Assembly (NCBI GenBank): GCA_002077045.2
Contig: KZ111148.1
Span: forward strand, 1-64,000
Reading direction: 5' to 3'
Origin: Rachicladosporium sp. CCFEE 5018
Lineage: Eukaryota > Ascomycota > Dothideomycetes > Cladosporiales > Cladosporiaceae
DNA: 64,000 nt
Shown: positions 1-8,356 of the stretch, piece after piece
Numbering within the stretch: the stretch's first letter is position 1
Layout: every line of letters starts with the position of its first letter
The notes under the pieces: model-generated
What the model was told of the DNA's origin: nothing
Database searches by the model: none
What the model saw: the letters and a program-made list of their open reading frames with translations, nothing else
Position numbers and translations under genes: made by a program

Positions 1-1040
1 GCCAGCTTGTCCTTGACGCGCAGAACAACCCCAACGCTGTCTTCGTCTTCAAGTTCGGCTCCACCCTTACCACCGCCAGCGCCTCCTCCGTGGTTTTGAT
101 TAACGGCGCCCAGGCCTGCAACGTCTACTGGCAGGTCGGCAGCTCGGCCACTTTCGGCACTGGTACTGCCTTCCTTGGCGTTGTCCTTGCTCAGGCTTCC
201 ATCACAGCCACCACTGGCACGACTCTCAGCAGGGGTGCTCTCTACGCTCTTAACGCTGCCGTCACACTCGATACCGTTACAATCGGTGGTTCTTGTGGAG
301 CTGCTGTTATCGTACCTCCTATTTCAACCCCAGTCACGTCGGTCGTCACTCTGCCGCCCGTCACTCAGATCATCACGCTGCCGCCCGTTACCCAGATTAT
401 TACCGTCACTCTCCCTGCGATCACGTCCACTATCAACGGCGTCGTCACTATTCTGCCAGGAAGTACCGTTACCTCGACGGTGACAGCACCCGCAGTCGTT
501 ACTACCACGACCGCCCCCGGTATCGTTACGACCACCACTGCGCCAGGTGTGATCACTACCACGACCGCACCAGCTGTGACCGTTACCTCGACTTCCACCT
601 CGACCATCACCAACCAGGCCAGCACGACCAGGGTCACCCTTACAGCGACCCAGACTGTCACTCAGACTGTGGCCACCTCGACCACGAGCTGCACATCCAC
701 CACGACAAAGTGCAACACCAAGACAGCGACCAAGACCGCCACACCCACTCTTTGCAAGAGGGGCGCTCTCTTCGAGAAGCGTGAGGCTGAGCTCGAGAAC
801 CCCGAAGCAGCGATCGAGGCGCGTGGAGCGAAGAAGACAGTGACCAAGACCAAGGTCGTTTCCACCACCTGCGCCGGCAAGACCTCGACGAAGGCTGCCG
901 CAACCAAGACCGCCAAGGTGACTCACTGGAGCACTAAGACCTACTGGTCGACCAAGACGACGTCGTCGACTGTGACCAGCACCAAGGTACCTGCCTGCAC
1001 TTCGAAGGCGAAGAGGGACCACGCAAAGATGTTCGCGTAG
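1..1040 (+). CDS. Secreted ice-binding protein (DUF3494 family), copy A, 5'-partial
   Basis: Only the C-terminal 345 residues are inside the window; the first whole codon is at base 3, set by alignment to the complete copy at 40972-42432. It begins inside the ice-binding beta-solenoid domain (motifs DAQNNPNAVFVF, LINGAQACN, WQVGSSATFGTG, then LDTVTIGG), which is characteristic of DUF3494 ice-binding/antifreeze proteins. A Thr/Ser/Pro tail follows with two LPPVTQIIT units and three TTTTAP units, then a Lys/Thr-rich C-terminus with dibasic KR sites. Such proteins are secreted and bind ice crystals, limiting recrystallisation. Family assignment is confident; ice activity is inferred. Confidence 0.88.
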   Translation, partial: QLVLDAQNNPNAVFVFKFGSTLTTASASSVVLINGAQACNVYWQVGSSATFGTGTAFLGVVLAQASITATTGTTLSRGALYALNAAVTLDTVTIGGSCGAAVIVPPISTPVTSVVTLPPVTQIITLPPVTQIITVTLPAITSTINGVVTILPGSTVTSTVTAPAVVTTTTAPGIVTTTTAPGVITTTTAPAVTVTSTSTSTITNQASTTRVTLTATQTVTQTVATSTTSCTSTTTKCNTKTATKTATPTLCKRGALFEKREAELENPEAAIEARGAKKTVTKTKVVSTTCAGKTSTKAAATKTAKVTHWSTKTYWSTKTTSSTVTSTKVPACTSKAKRDHAKMFA

Positions 1041-1546
1041 AGGCTGAAGGAGAGGGGTTTCTATGTGGCTTGACGGGTTGACAGAGCAACCAGATTATGA
1101 GTACTTCGATACATGTAGCGAGCGATCGCAGGGCGGAAGGGGAGTTGGGGATGATTTTTCTTTTCGCAAGATGGGCCGGGCTTGTAGAGCTTCGTGCCTT
1201 ATGGTCACTACCTTTGTTTCGTACATACTTTACCTTAACGCAGTCTTTACCAAAACTTGTTGTCTTCACTCTCAACAAGTGCGGTCAGACTCACGGACCT
1301 TAGGGCAAGGGACATGCAAGGTCCATTTTATAGAATTCGGACTTCCCTTGCATTACCGCTCCGCACATCATGATGACAGACCGTGATGCCGAGTCGAAGG
1401 GCGAGGAGTCTGACTCTTCGCAGGATACTCAATTGAAGCCGGCCTCCCATACATGTTGTGTATGATGTTTCGACATGACGAACTCAGCTGATACGAGCGA
1501 GAGCGGTATGTCATGAATTGTGAGAAGCGAAGGTACATACGCTGCA
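1041..1546. other. Intergenic, convergent 3' ends
   Basis: This 506-base spacer lies between the 3' ends of the ice-binding gene (+) and the aminopeptidase gene (-). Short open frames here are not conserved in frame with the matching spacer at 42433-42930. No coding or RNA feature is supported; it probably holds two 3' UTRs. Confidence 0.6.
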
Positions 1547-3598
1547 TCACGCACTACTTCCCTTCTCCTTTGCCAAAATCTTCTCAATCATCCCCCGACA
1601 AATCGGATGGTAGAAATCCTTATTCTTCTCATACGTCTGCTTCGCCAGCTCAGGCTTCACCTTCAACAGCTCTTTGTACAGTGGCCTTACGAACTTCATC
1701 CTTCCCACACTTCCCGCTAGTGCGGCGGCAGCACCGTAGTACTTCTCGGCTTTACTTCGGAACGCCAAAACGTAGAACCGCGAGACTATCTCGACGTTCT
1801 TCGACTTCTCGAAGGCATAGGTGCTGCCCATGAGCTCGACTGACTTGGCAGGTAGCGGCGTTGGAGAGTCTTGTAAAGCTTCGAGAAAGACATAGATTTG
1901 TTGACCGGAAAAGGATGAAAGGTCGTTCTTGGTGGGTTTGAAGCTTGATTTGTCGCCCAGTGACTGCCACTCCTTCGCTAAATCATAGCATACGTCCGCA
2001 AGCGAAGTATCGAAGTCTGGCTTCGGCGGGAAGCCAGGTTCGCTCAGCCATTTGTGCCACTGCACCTTGGACACCAATTCCAGATACCCTGGTTCGTCGT
2101 TCTTCTCGAAGTAGTCGTACAGGCATTTCTTGAATTCACTCGTCGCCACGGACTTGAATTTGAATGTGGTAAAGTAGTGCTTGATGAACGGATCCCACTT
2201 CTCCTGGCCTACCAGCTTCTCCAGGTAGTACAAGAACAGGAAGCCTTTCTCGTACGGTACGCTCGAGAACGCATCGTCTGGGTCCTTGCCTTCGAGATTG
2301 GGCATCAGCTTCGTGAATTCGTGATCCTCGCCGAATTGAGCAATGCTGTCGCTTAGCGCCTTCCAGCCAAGCAGAGCACTGAAGTCCCGATATCGGTTGT
2401 CCTTATGCACCGTGGCTTGTATGCGACGCTCGAGATAGGTAGTCCATCCTTCGTTGAGCCAGAAATGCTCCCAGCTCGCGCAACTCACCAAATTTCCTGA
2501 CCACGAATGGGACAGTTCATGGGCTATCACGTCCACATTTTGCCGATCGCCAGATATGAGTGTGGGTGTAGCATATGTCGTCTGTGGGTTCTCCATACCG
2601 CCATATGGGAAGCTGGGCGGCAGGACGAGTACATTGTAAGTCGTCCACTCGTACGGGTACACAAGCTTCTCGGCGATCTGGATGTACTTCTCGGTATCGG
2701 CTTCGAACTCCCACTGGCAGTCCTTGAGCTCCTCGGGACCAGTGTAGACCGTTGATCGGGGACCGATTGCTGCGGATGCGATGTCTCCACTCGCCAAAGC
2801 GAAGAGATATGAGGGCATGGGCACGTCTTGCTGGAAGCTGTACAGCAAAGTACCTGGCTGACCGTCTTTGCCAGTGCGGAAATCGCTAACCTTCGTAGGC
2901 AGTCCAGATGCCAGGACTGGCAAGGGCGAGCGCAGATTGAAGGTATACGTTGACTTCACGTCTGGCGTATCTTGACAGGGCAGCAGGGAACGAGCGTGGA
3001 TGGCCTGACATTGGCTGAACATGTATGGGTGCTTCTTGTTGCTCGTCTGCGCTGGAGTCATCCACTGCAGTGCCGTGCAATCTTTGGTGGTCGCGACTTC
3101 GATAACGACCGTAATTTCATTGGCCTTGGAAGCAGTCACCCCCGGGAGCGTGATCGTGAGTGCTGATCCATAGGGCTCGGTGCGTTTGGTCGCGAGATCC
3201 CACTTAGCATCAGCGTCATCAACACGAACGCTAGAAACGCTCAGGTGAGACGTGTCCAAGACGACTTGGTCGTGCCTTGCCAGCTTCTCGAGGTTCAGGA
3301 TCACGATGCCCCATAGGCGCTTTTGGTCGAAGTCGATGTTGAAGTTAGCGGTGGTGTGAGTCGTCCGCCAGGCGTTGTAGTTAGACAAAGTGTTCGGGTC
3401 ACGACGAGCAGTCTGGGAGACAAGTGTCGATTGACTCTCCTCGGGCATGTTGAGCTTGGTGACCATAGTGCGATCCTGTGCAAGCGAGCTGTCCCTGTGT
3501 CCGAACCGAATTGAGATTGGAAGGCGAACTCCCGTGCAGGCGGGCTTGAGACGGGATACTGCTAGGCACCTTACGAAAGCAGACGCACGAAAGGACAT
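1547..3598 (-). CDS. Leukotriene A4 hydrolase-type M1 aminopeptidase, copy A
   Basis: Single-exon 683-residue zinc metallopeptidase of family M1, LTA4H type (yeast Lap2 group), which removes N-terminal residues from peptides and has epoxide hydrolase activity in characterised members. The substrate-binding motif GGMEN is at residues 333-337. The zinc site HELSH is at 360-364, with the third ligand Glu383 in NEGW and catalytic Glu361. The conserved YEKG tyrosine segment is present downstream. The first 44 residues are Arg-rich with few acidic residues and look like a mitochondrial presequence; an internal Met at residue 45 (MVTKLN) would give a cytosolic form of more usual length. The gene is divergent from the MOB gene, with 323 bases between starts. 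All catalytic residues are intact. Confidence 0.93.
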   Translation of the reverse strand: MSFRASAFVRCLAVSRLKPACTGVRLPISIRFGHRDSSLAQDRTMVTKLNMPEESQSTLVSQTARRDPNTLSNYNAWRTTHTTANFNIDFDQKRLWGIVILNLEKLARHDQVVLDTSHLSVSSVRVDDADAKWDLATKRTEPYGSALTITLPGVTASKANEITVVIEVATTKDCTALQWMTPAQTSNKKHPYMFSQCQAIHARSLLPCQDTPDVKSTYTFNLRSPLPVLASGLPTKVSDFRTGKDGQPGTLLYSFQQDVPMPSYLFALASGDIASAAIGPRSTVYTGPEELKDCQWEFEADTEKYIQIAEKLVYPYEWTTYNVLVLPPSFPYGGMENPQTTYATPTLISGDRQNVDVIAHELSHSWSGNLVSCASWEHFWLNEGWTTYLERRIQATVHKDNRYRDFSALLGWKALSDSIAQFGEDHEFTKLMPNLEGKDPDDAFSSVPYEKGFLFLYYLEKLVGQEKWDPFIKHYFTTFKFKSVATSEFKKCLYDYFEKNDEPGYLELVSKVQWHKWLSEPGFPPKPDFDTSLADVCYDLAKEWQSLGDKSSFKPTKNDLSSFSGQQIYVFLEALQDSPTPLPAKSVELMGSTYAFEKSKNVEIVSRFYVLAFRSKAEKYYGAAAALAGSVGRMKFVRPLYKELLKVKPELAKQTYEKNKDFYHPICRGMIEKILAKEKGSSA

Positions 3599-3921
3599 GC
3601 AATTGCATCGATGTACAGGTCAAGGTGCACATGAGCGCAAGTGGAGAGCTTCGAATGCCAAGACAATGGTGAAGTGTATGGATAGGCAAGGAAGAGGGTA
3701 GATCAGTCGGAAGAGTCTGCTATAGTGCGCTCGTAGCTGGCGCCTCTCACCGCTGTAGGTTCTGAAAGTCCACGCCCGCAGCCTGTAGTATACAAGCGCA
3801 AGTAATCGTGTAGTTGGAACTGAGAGGCCATCTGTCGAGCTTCACGCCAAGAAGTTCACGAACGCGACTTCAACTCCGACCTTTGGCATTACTGCTCTTT
3901 AGAACACTCATACACCTCACT
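3599..3921. promoter_or_regulatory. Divergent promoter region (aminopeptidase / MOB)
   Basis: This 323-base region separates two divergent start codons. It contains a TATA-like tatacaa segment near 3790 on the MOB side, matched by gataaaa in copy B. The region is mostly alignable with 44983-45313, though copy B has a few extra bases. No further site is claimed. Confidence 0.4.
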
Positions 3922-5412
3922 ATGGCTGCAGTGTCGCCCTCGTCCTCGCCGCGGCTACCATCGCCACCACCAATAGCAGAGGACCAAACATCGCCTGGCC
4001 TCTCACTATTCGAGGGCAACTTTCTCTCTCATACACGCAATGGAGACTCCGGCGCTTCGCGACGCATACGGCCTGGCACCAAAGCAGACGACATGGCAGA
4101 GGGACCACCACTAGTCGACTTGCAGGAGATCGACTCTGCCTTCCAGTTGACTGAGCATCTCAAGGCGCTGCACTACCACCACACCCATCCCCCATCTCAA
4201 TCCTCAGCCTCCGCCCACACCGTCCCAATCACCCCCGAAATCGCACTAGAACTCGCCCACCCTCCCCCAGGCACGGCCAAAGAGATCTGGCTATACGAGC
4301 TCGCCCGCCACCTCATCCAAAAGACCAACGGCATCATCATCGCCCTCTTCACCGACGACCCCCCCTGCTCCCCACAAACCTGCTTCGAAATGCGCGCCAG
4401 CGAATGGCAATACCTCTGCGCCGTGCACGACCCGCCCAAATCCTGCGCAGCCATAGACTACTGCTGCCACACGCTCGACTGGGCCGCCAGCACCCTCTGC
4501 AACTCTAAGCTCTTTCCCAGCCGCCTCAATCTTGGCACCGGCGGCACGCAGGGCGACAAGATGCTCAATCAGCAGATGAAGGAGATTACGAATATTTTTA
4601 GGCGCGTGTATAGGATATATGCGCACGCGTGGTTCCAGCATCGGGAAGTGTTTTGGCGAGTGGAGGGGAAGACGGGACTGTATGTGTTCTTCAAGACGGT
4701 GTGCGATGCGTATGGCTTGATACAGCAGGAGAATTACACCATACCGCCCGAGGCTGAGGGCCTGGAGCCGAGGGAAGAGGTGGGTCGGGAGGACCAGCAA
4801 GCGCCTATGATGCCGAGCTTGCTGCGGCGGCAGGATGGTGCGGATGATGGCGGAGAGCAGGAGCCCGCTGGCAACACGATTATCGCAATGGGGGAGACGA
4901 CGAGGCGGCACAGGCACACGAAAAGCTACATGGCACCGCCTATCACGACAAGCATTGCTGAGGAGGCGGAGGAGGAGGATGAATCGCCAGCCAAGCCAGA
5001 TCTTGAGCGTGCAGCTACGATGCTGCCCGTTGAGCAGAAATCTGAAGCTGATGATGATGCGCCAGCCAAGGACGAGGAGAAGTCGCCGGTCGATGAAGAG
5101 GCGGATCCGGATCTGGGCGTCACACGGAGTGATACTATCAAGCCGTTTCGTGACGTCGAGCAGAGCGAGGTGAAGCATGAAGTCTCCGAAGAAAGCGGGC
5201 TCAATGACTCAGAGCCAGAGGTCACGGTATTAGAAGTTGAGGAGAGTGAGGAAGGGCATGTCACTACTAACGATACTCCAAACAAGGCGAACATGGAGCC
5301 TGGATCTCAAGCACCTACCGTAGAAGCGCATGAGGGCAGTGAGGACGCCGAGATCACCTCAGAAGCACCAACCGCCGCTGCAGAGGAAGCGAAAGTCGGT
5401 GTAGAGGATTGA
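3922..5412 (+). CDS. MOB/phocein-family protein (STRIPAK MOB3/MOB4-like), copy A
   Basis: A 496-residue protein with a Mob1/phocein domain at about residues 75-275, an N-terminal Ser/Pro-rich leader and a long acidic tail. The zinc ligands fit the MOB pattern: Cys149 and Cys154 (DDPPCSPQTC), then His235 and His240 (AHAWFQH). The DDPPC and AIDYCCHTLDW-like core resembles phocein/MOB4 more than Mob1. In filamentous fungi this subunit (MOB3) belongs to STRIPAK, which controls hyphal fusion, septation and sexual development. The start chosen is the second Met (MAAVSPSSS), because the 36 upstream in-frame residues look like leader sequence. The tail after about residue 420 differs sharply from copy B, while the sequence just before it is almost identical. 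Confidence 0.86.
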   Translation: MAAVSPSSSPRLPSPPPIAEDQTSPGLSLFEGNFLSHTRNGDSGASRRIRPGTKADDMAEGPPLVDLQEIDSAFQLTEHLKALHYHHTHPPSQSSASAHTVPITPEIALELAHPPPGTAKEIWLYELARHLIQKTNGIIIALFTDDPPCSPQTCFEMRASEWQYLCAVHDPPKSCAAIDYCCHTLDWAASTLCNSKLFPSRLNLGTGGTQGDKMLNQQMKEITNIFRRVYRIYAHAWFQHREVFWRVEGKTGLYVFFKTVCDAYGLIQQENYTIPPEAEGLEPREEVGREDQQAPMMPSLLRRQDGADDGGEQEPAGNTIIAMGETTRRHRHTKSYMAPPITTSIAEEAEEEDESPAKPDLERAATMLPVEQKSEADDDAPAKDEEKSPVDEEADPDLGVTRSDTIKPFRDVEQSEVKHEVSEESGLNDSEPEVTVLEVEESEEGHVTTNDTPNKANMEPGSQAPTVEAHEGSEDAEITSEAPTAAAEEAKVGVED

Positions 5413-6407
5413 AGCATCGAAGGCGCTTTCAATGGATTGCCGCCCCTGCTAGACGCTAGGCCGGCGTGGTTTAGAGATTCACAAGCTTGCCTCCAACAGA
5501 CATGAGAGACGACAACGGTATGTCCTCAAGATTGAGTGATGTCACAAGCTCTGAAACTGATCCTTGCAGTGATGAGCATTGCCACCGTCACGTATAGCAT
5601 GGATATTGCCGAAGACGTACGATTTCGAATATCTGACAATCGAATGTGCAACTCTTTCCTTGCAAACCCATGCGAAGCACCAAGAAGTGTAGCTCTCACG
5701 CATCGCGCAACCAGTGCGCGTGCGTGAGGCTGTACCACAGCCTTGTGTCTCCTTTCAGCATGCCAAGACGCGGATAGCAGCATACACATGTGCAAGCATC
5801 CGGGCGGCGCAGTCGAGAGCTGCGAGACTATTGATTGATATGCCGAGGCTGGTACAGCGTTGCGTGGTTTGCATGAATGGTAAATGGGAGGTGTGCAGCT
5901 CAATCTGTTCACTTTGCCACTCTGCTGCCCAGCCTGATTCTCAACCTATCCCACGTTAGCTCCTTCCTTTCAGAACTGGATTCTACCTCAAGCTTGGCCT
6001 CGATCGCTCCTTCCACTTGCCTTTGTCACTTCACTACCTTGGTCCTGCGCAGCAAACACAGCTGCGTCATTGGTGTCACCATTCTCTCTCCACAAGTCTA
6101 CACACTGCTGCCCATCTACCAAGCAAGCTGCAGTAACATGCGAGCTTGATACTGGTCTAGAGAGAGTCTATTGGCTACATTTCCACAGGCGCCTTCCAGC
6201 AGTGCTCTCCGTGGTGCAGCACCGGCAAGGCTCGCTGTCGCAGCCAGACTGGAAGGAGCGTTGGAGCAACGCCTCAAATCCTGAAGGACGCGGCAACTCC
6301 CGCTCAACCCCCAAAGAGTTCACTTCGCTCCTACCACCCGCCGCTACTCATTGGAATGATCGCATGAGGTGTTTATCGATACTCTCCTGGTCATTGCACT
6401 CGCCGCA
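5413..6407. other. Intergenic, no supported gene
   Basis: About 1 kb between two genes on the same strand. It matches 46820-47822 in patches with indels. A signal-peptide-like frame at 5536-5727 is not kept in copy B, so it is not annotated. The end of the region is the presumed promoter of the membrane-protein gene. Confidence 0.5.
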
Positions 6408-7804
6408 ATGATGGCACGGCCTGCGGTATCTGCGCTCTACCTCTTACTCCTCATACCCCCGAGAGCTCTTGCTCAGAACTGCTATTACCCCAATGGCGAC
6501 TTATCTACGATCGACTACCCTTGCTCGAGCGATGGAGGTGCCTGCTGTCCCTTGAACTGGCAATGTCTGTCAAATGGGCTGTGCTACCTCGAGAATGAGA
6601 ACTATTTCGAGCGCCACACCTGTACGGACCGGAATTGGGGAAGCAGCTGCCCGGAATTCTGCACATACAGTAAGTCTTTACTGCTGCAGGTTACAAGATA
6701 AAGAACTGACGCCTCGCAGATGGCACCGCGCCAGGAAATGAGGCAATCTTGCAGTGCGATGACAATACATACTGCTGCGACTGGAACCGCGTGAGCGGTA
6801 ATTGCTGCAATAAGGCGGCTACGAGTTTCGATCTCGCACAGGGCACGCAGATAGCGCTCATATCTGCTACGGCGCCCAGGACGCCTGCGACGTTTTCCGC
6901 TGAGATCACCAGCTCCTCGGCTACGAGTACCGCGGAAACAACCTCGAGCACACCCACTTCGACAGCAAGTCATAGCACGGCCCAAGAGGCCACGACAGCC
7001 TCGATATCCACCACAGAGACATCGACCGCAGTCATAGTCTTCACACCCACCTCCTCCGGCGCCTCTCCCATCACTATAACTCAAGTCCGCACCCTCATCT
7101 CCACGCCCTCCGCTTCCGCCTTATCAGCCACAGCCGTTCCCGCTGCGCACTCCCTCGCGCCAATCATCGGCCCCGCAGTAGGCATACCAGTCTTCCTCCT
7201 CATCTGCGCCCTCATCGCGTTCCTGCTGTTTCGTCGCCGCCGCAAAGCCAAGTACGCTAAATTCAACCCCGAGCTCTTCAGCCCCGAGACTTCCTCAGCG
7301 GTGGCGACGGATATGTACGCGCATCTTGGCGGTGGAGATCCGTACAAGGATGGCAGGCCTGAACTCGACTCGTACCCAGTTGCTGCAAGCAAGCCACTGA
7401 ATGAGCTAGAGGGTCCTATGGGCAGGTATGAGGCGAAACAGAAGACCGCAGCAGCAGGAGGGCCAATGGGAAGCCCACAAAGCAACGGCAAGTCTGCTAG
7501 CTCCGTCTCACCGATGGCAGGGAGTACGGATCGGTGGTCTACGGTATCAGAGCTTCAGCAGCCTGCAGGTCCGCAACAGCCAACTTGGTGGACACCAGGG
7601 AACGGCTTACGGCCAGGCCAGCACTCGAGTGTGCATCCCTTCATGAGACCGGAGTTGCAGCAGGGTCAGGGGATGACTATGGGGAGTGTCCCGGAAGACA
7701 GCGCACCAGTCTACCGCGCATACCAGCCTCCGAACAGGGAAGTGGCGGAGCTGAGTGGGAGCGAAGTGCCAGCTGTGCGGAAAGAAGAGGGTGGGAGTGC
7801 GTGA
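6408..7804 (+). CDS. Cysteine-rich single-pass membrane protein, copy A
   Basis: Two exons, 6408-6669 and 6720-7804, with a 50-base intron (gtaagt...cgcag). The splice joins an Asn codon and gives 448 residues, the same length as the copy B product. The N-terminus is a signal peptide (LLLLIPPRALAQ). Next come a compact Cys-rich ectodomain (GACCPLNWQC, TYCCDWN, GNCCNK), a Ser/Thr-rich stalk, one transmembrane helix (about VGIPVFLLICALIAFLLF), a stop-transfer RRRRK and a Pro/Gly/Gln-rich cytoplasmic tail. This layout resembles fungal surface proteins and Mid2/Wsc-type stress sensors, but no named domain is recognised and function is unknown. A second Met three bases downstream is an equal start candidate. 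Confidence 0.78.
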
Positions 7805-8206
7805 TTCTCAGGGATTTGGGGAGGGTGGGATACGCATTGATGCACTCGGCTGCGGCAGTAAGTGGCAGCAGGAGAGGGAATACCGAAAACCAGTGCAAGT
7901 ATGAAAGTCTACTTCCTCACGCGTGCGAGCCACGTGTGCCACGCCTCCATACCGTGGTGGCTGCGTGGTCCGCGGTAATGGTAAAGCATGTCTCGACCTC
8001 ACCGCACCAGCAACAGGACAGCTGCGACGTGCCTTACACCACCCAAACAGCACGAAGGTGGAACAGGAGTAGTGGAGTAAAGAGTCTCGCTCTTGGAAAA
8101 TTTTCATTCAATGGCCAGAGCTCATTCGCTCCAGCCCTCTCGGTGCTAATATATGCTCACGGAAACTATACTCGTCCATCTACTGTGACTCCCATGAACC
8201 CGCCCA

Positions 8207-8356
8207 TCACGCCACCCCACCCGACACACTATCCTCCATCTTGACATCCTCCTCCAAAACCGCACTCCCACTCTCCTGTACCCTGCCCAGCTCAGACGTA
8301 CTAGCCAGCAGCGCCGGCACAGTCGTAGAAGTCGCAGACATGGGCGAGCTATCACG
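8207..8356 (-). pseudogene. Ghost C-terminal tail of SET3-like gene, copy A
   Basis: Directly downstream of the copy A SET3 stop codon (TAA at 8357-8359) the same frame stays open for 49 codons and ends at TGA (8207-8209). Copy B has a clearly homologous tail of exactly the same length (49619-49769) joined to its KDKEPESTKA segment through a sense Glu codon. The tail in copy A is therefore a former coding end now cut off by a nonsense change. The rest of 7805-8206 is the convergent spacer with no supported gene. Confidence 0.75.

Noticed and set aside
324..1022. Long minus-strand frame opposite the ice-binding gene
   Set aside because: It is a shadow of the repetitive Thr/Ser-rich coding strand; low-complexity Gly/Arg composition and no domain. 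The same holds for 41716-42516.
4291..5178. 295-residue minus-strand frame opposite the MOB gene
   Set aside because: The + strand frame has a clear MOB domain and zinc ligands; the minus frame has none and breaks differently in copy B.
5536..5727. Small frame with a signal-peptide-like start
   Set aside because: Not conserved in the matching part of copy B and has no downstream domain.
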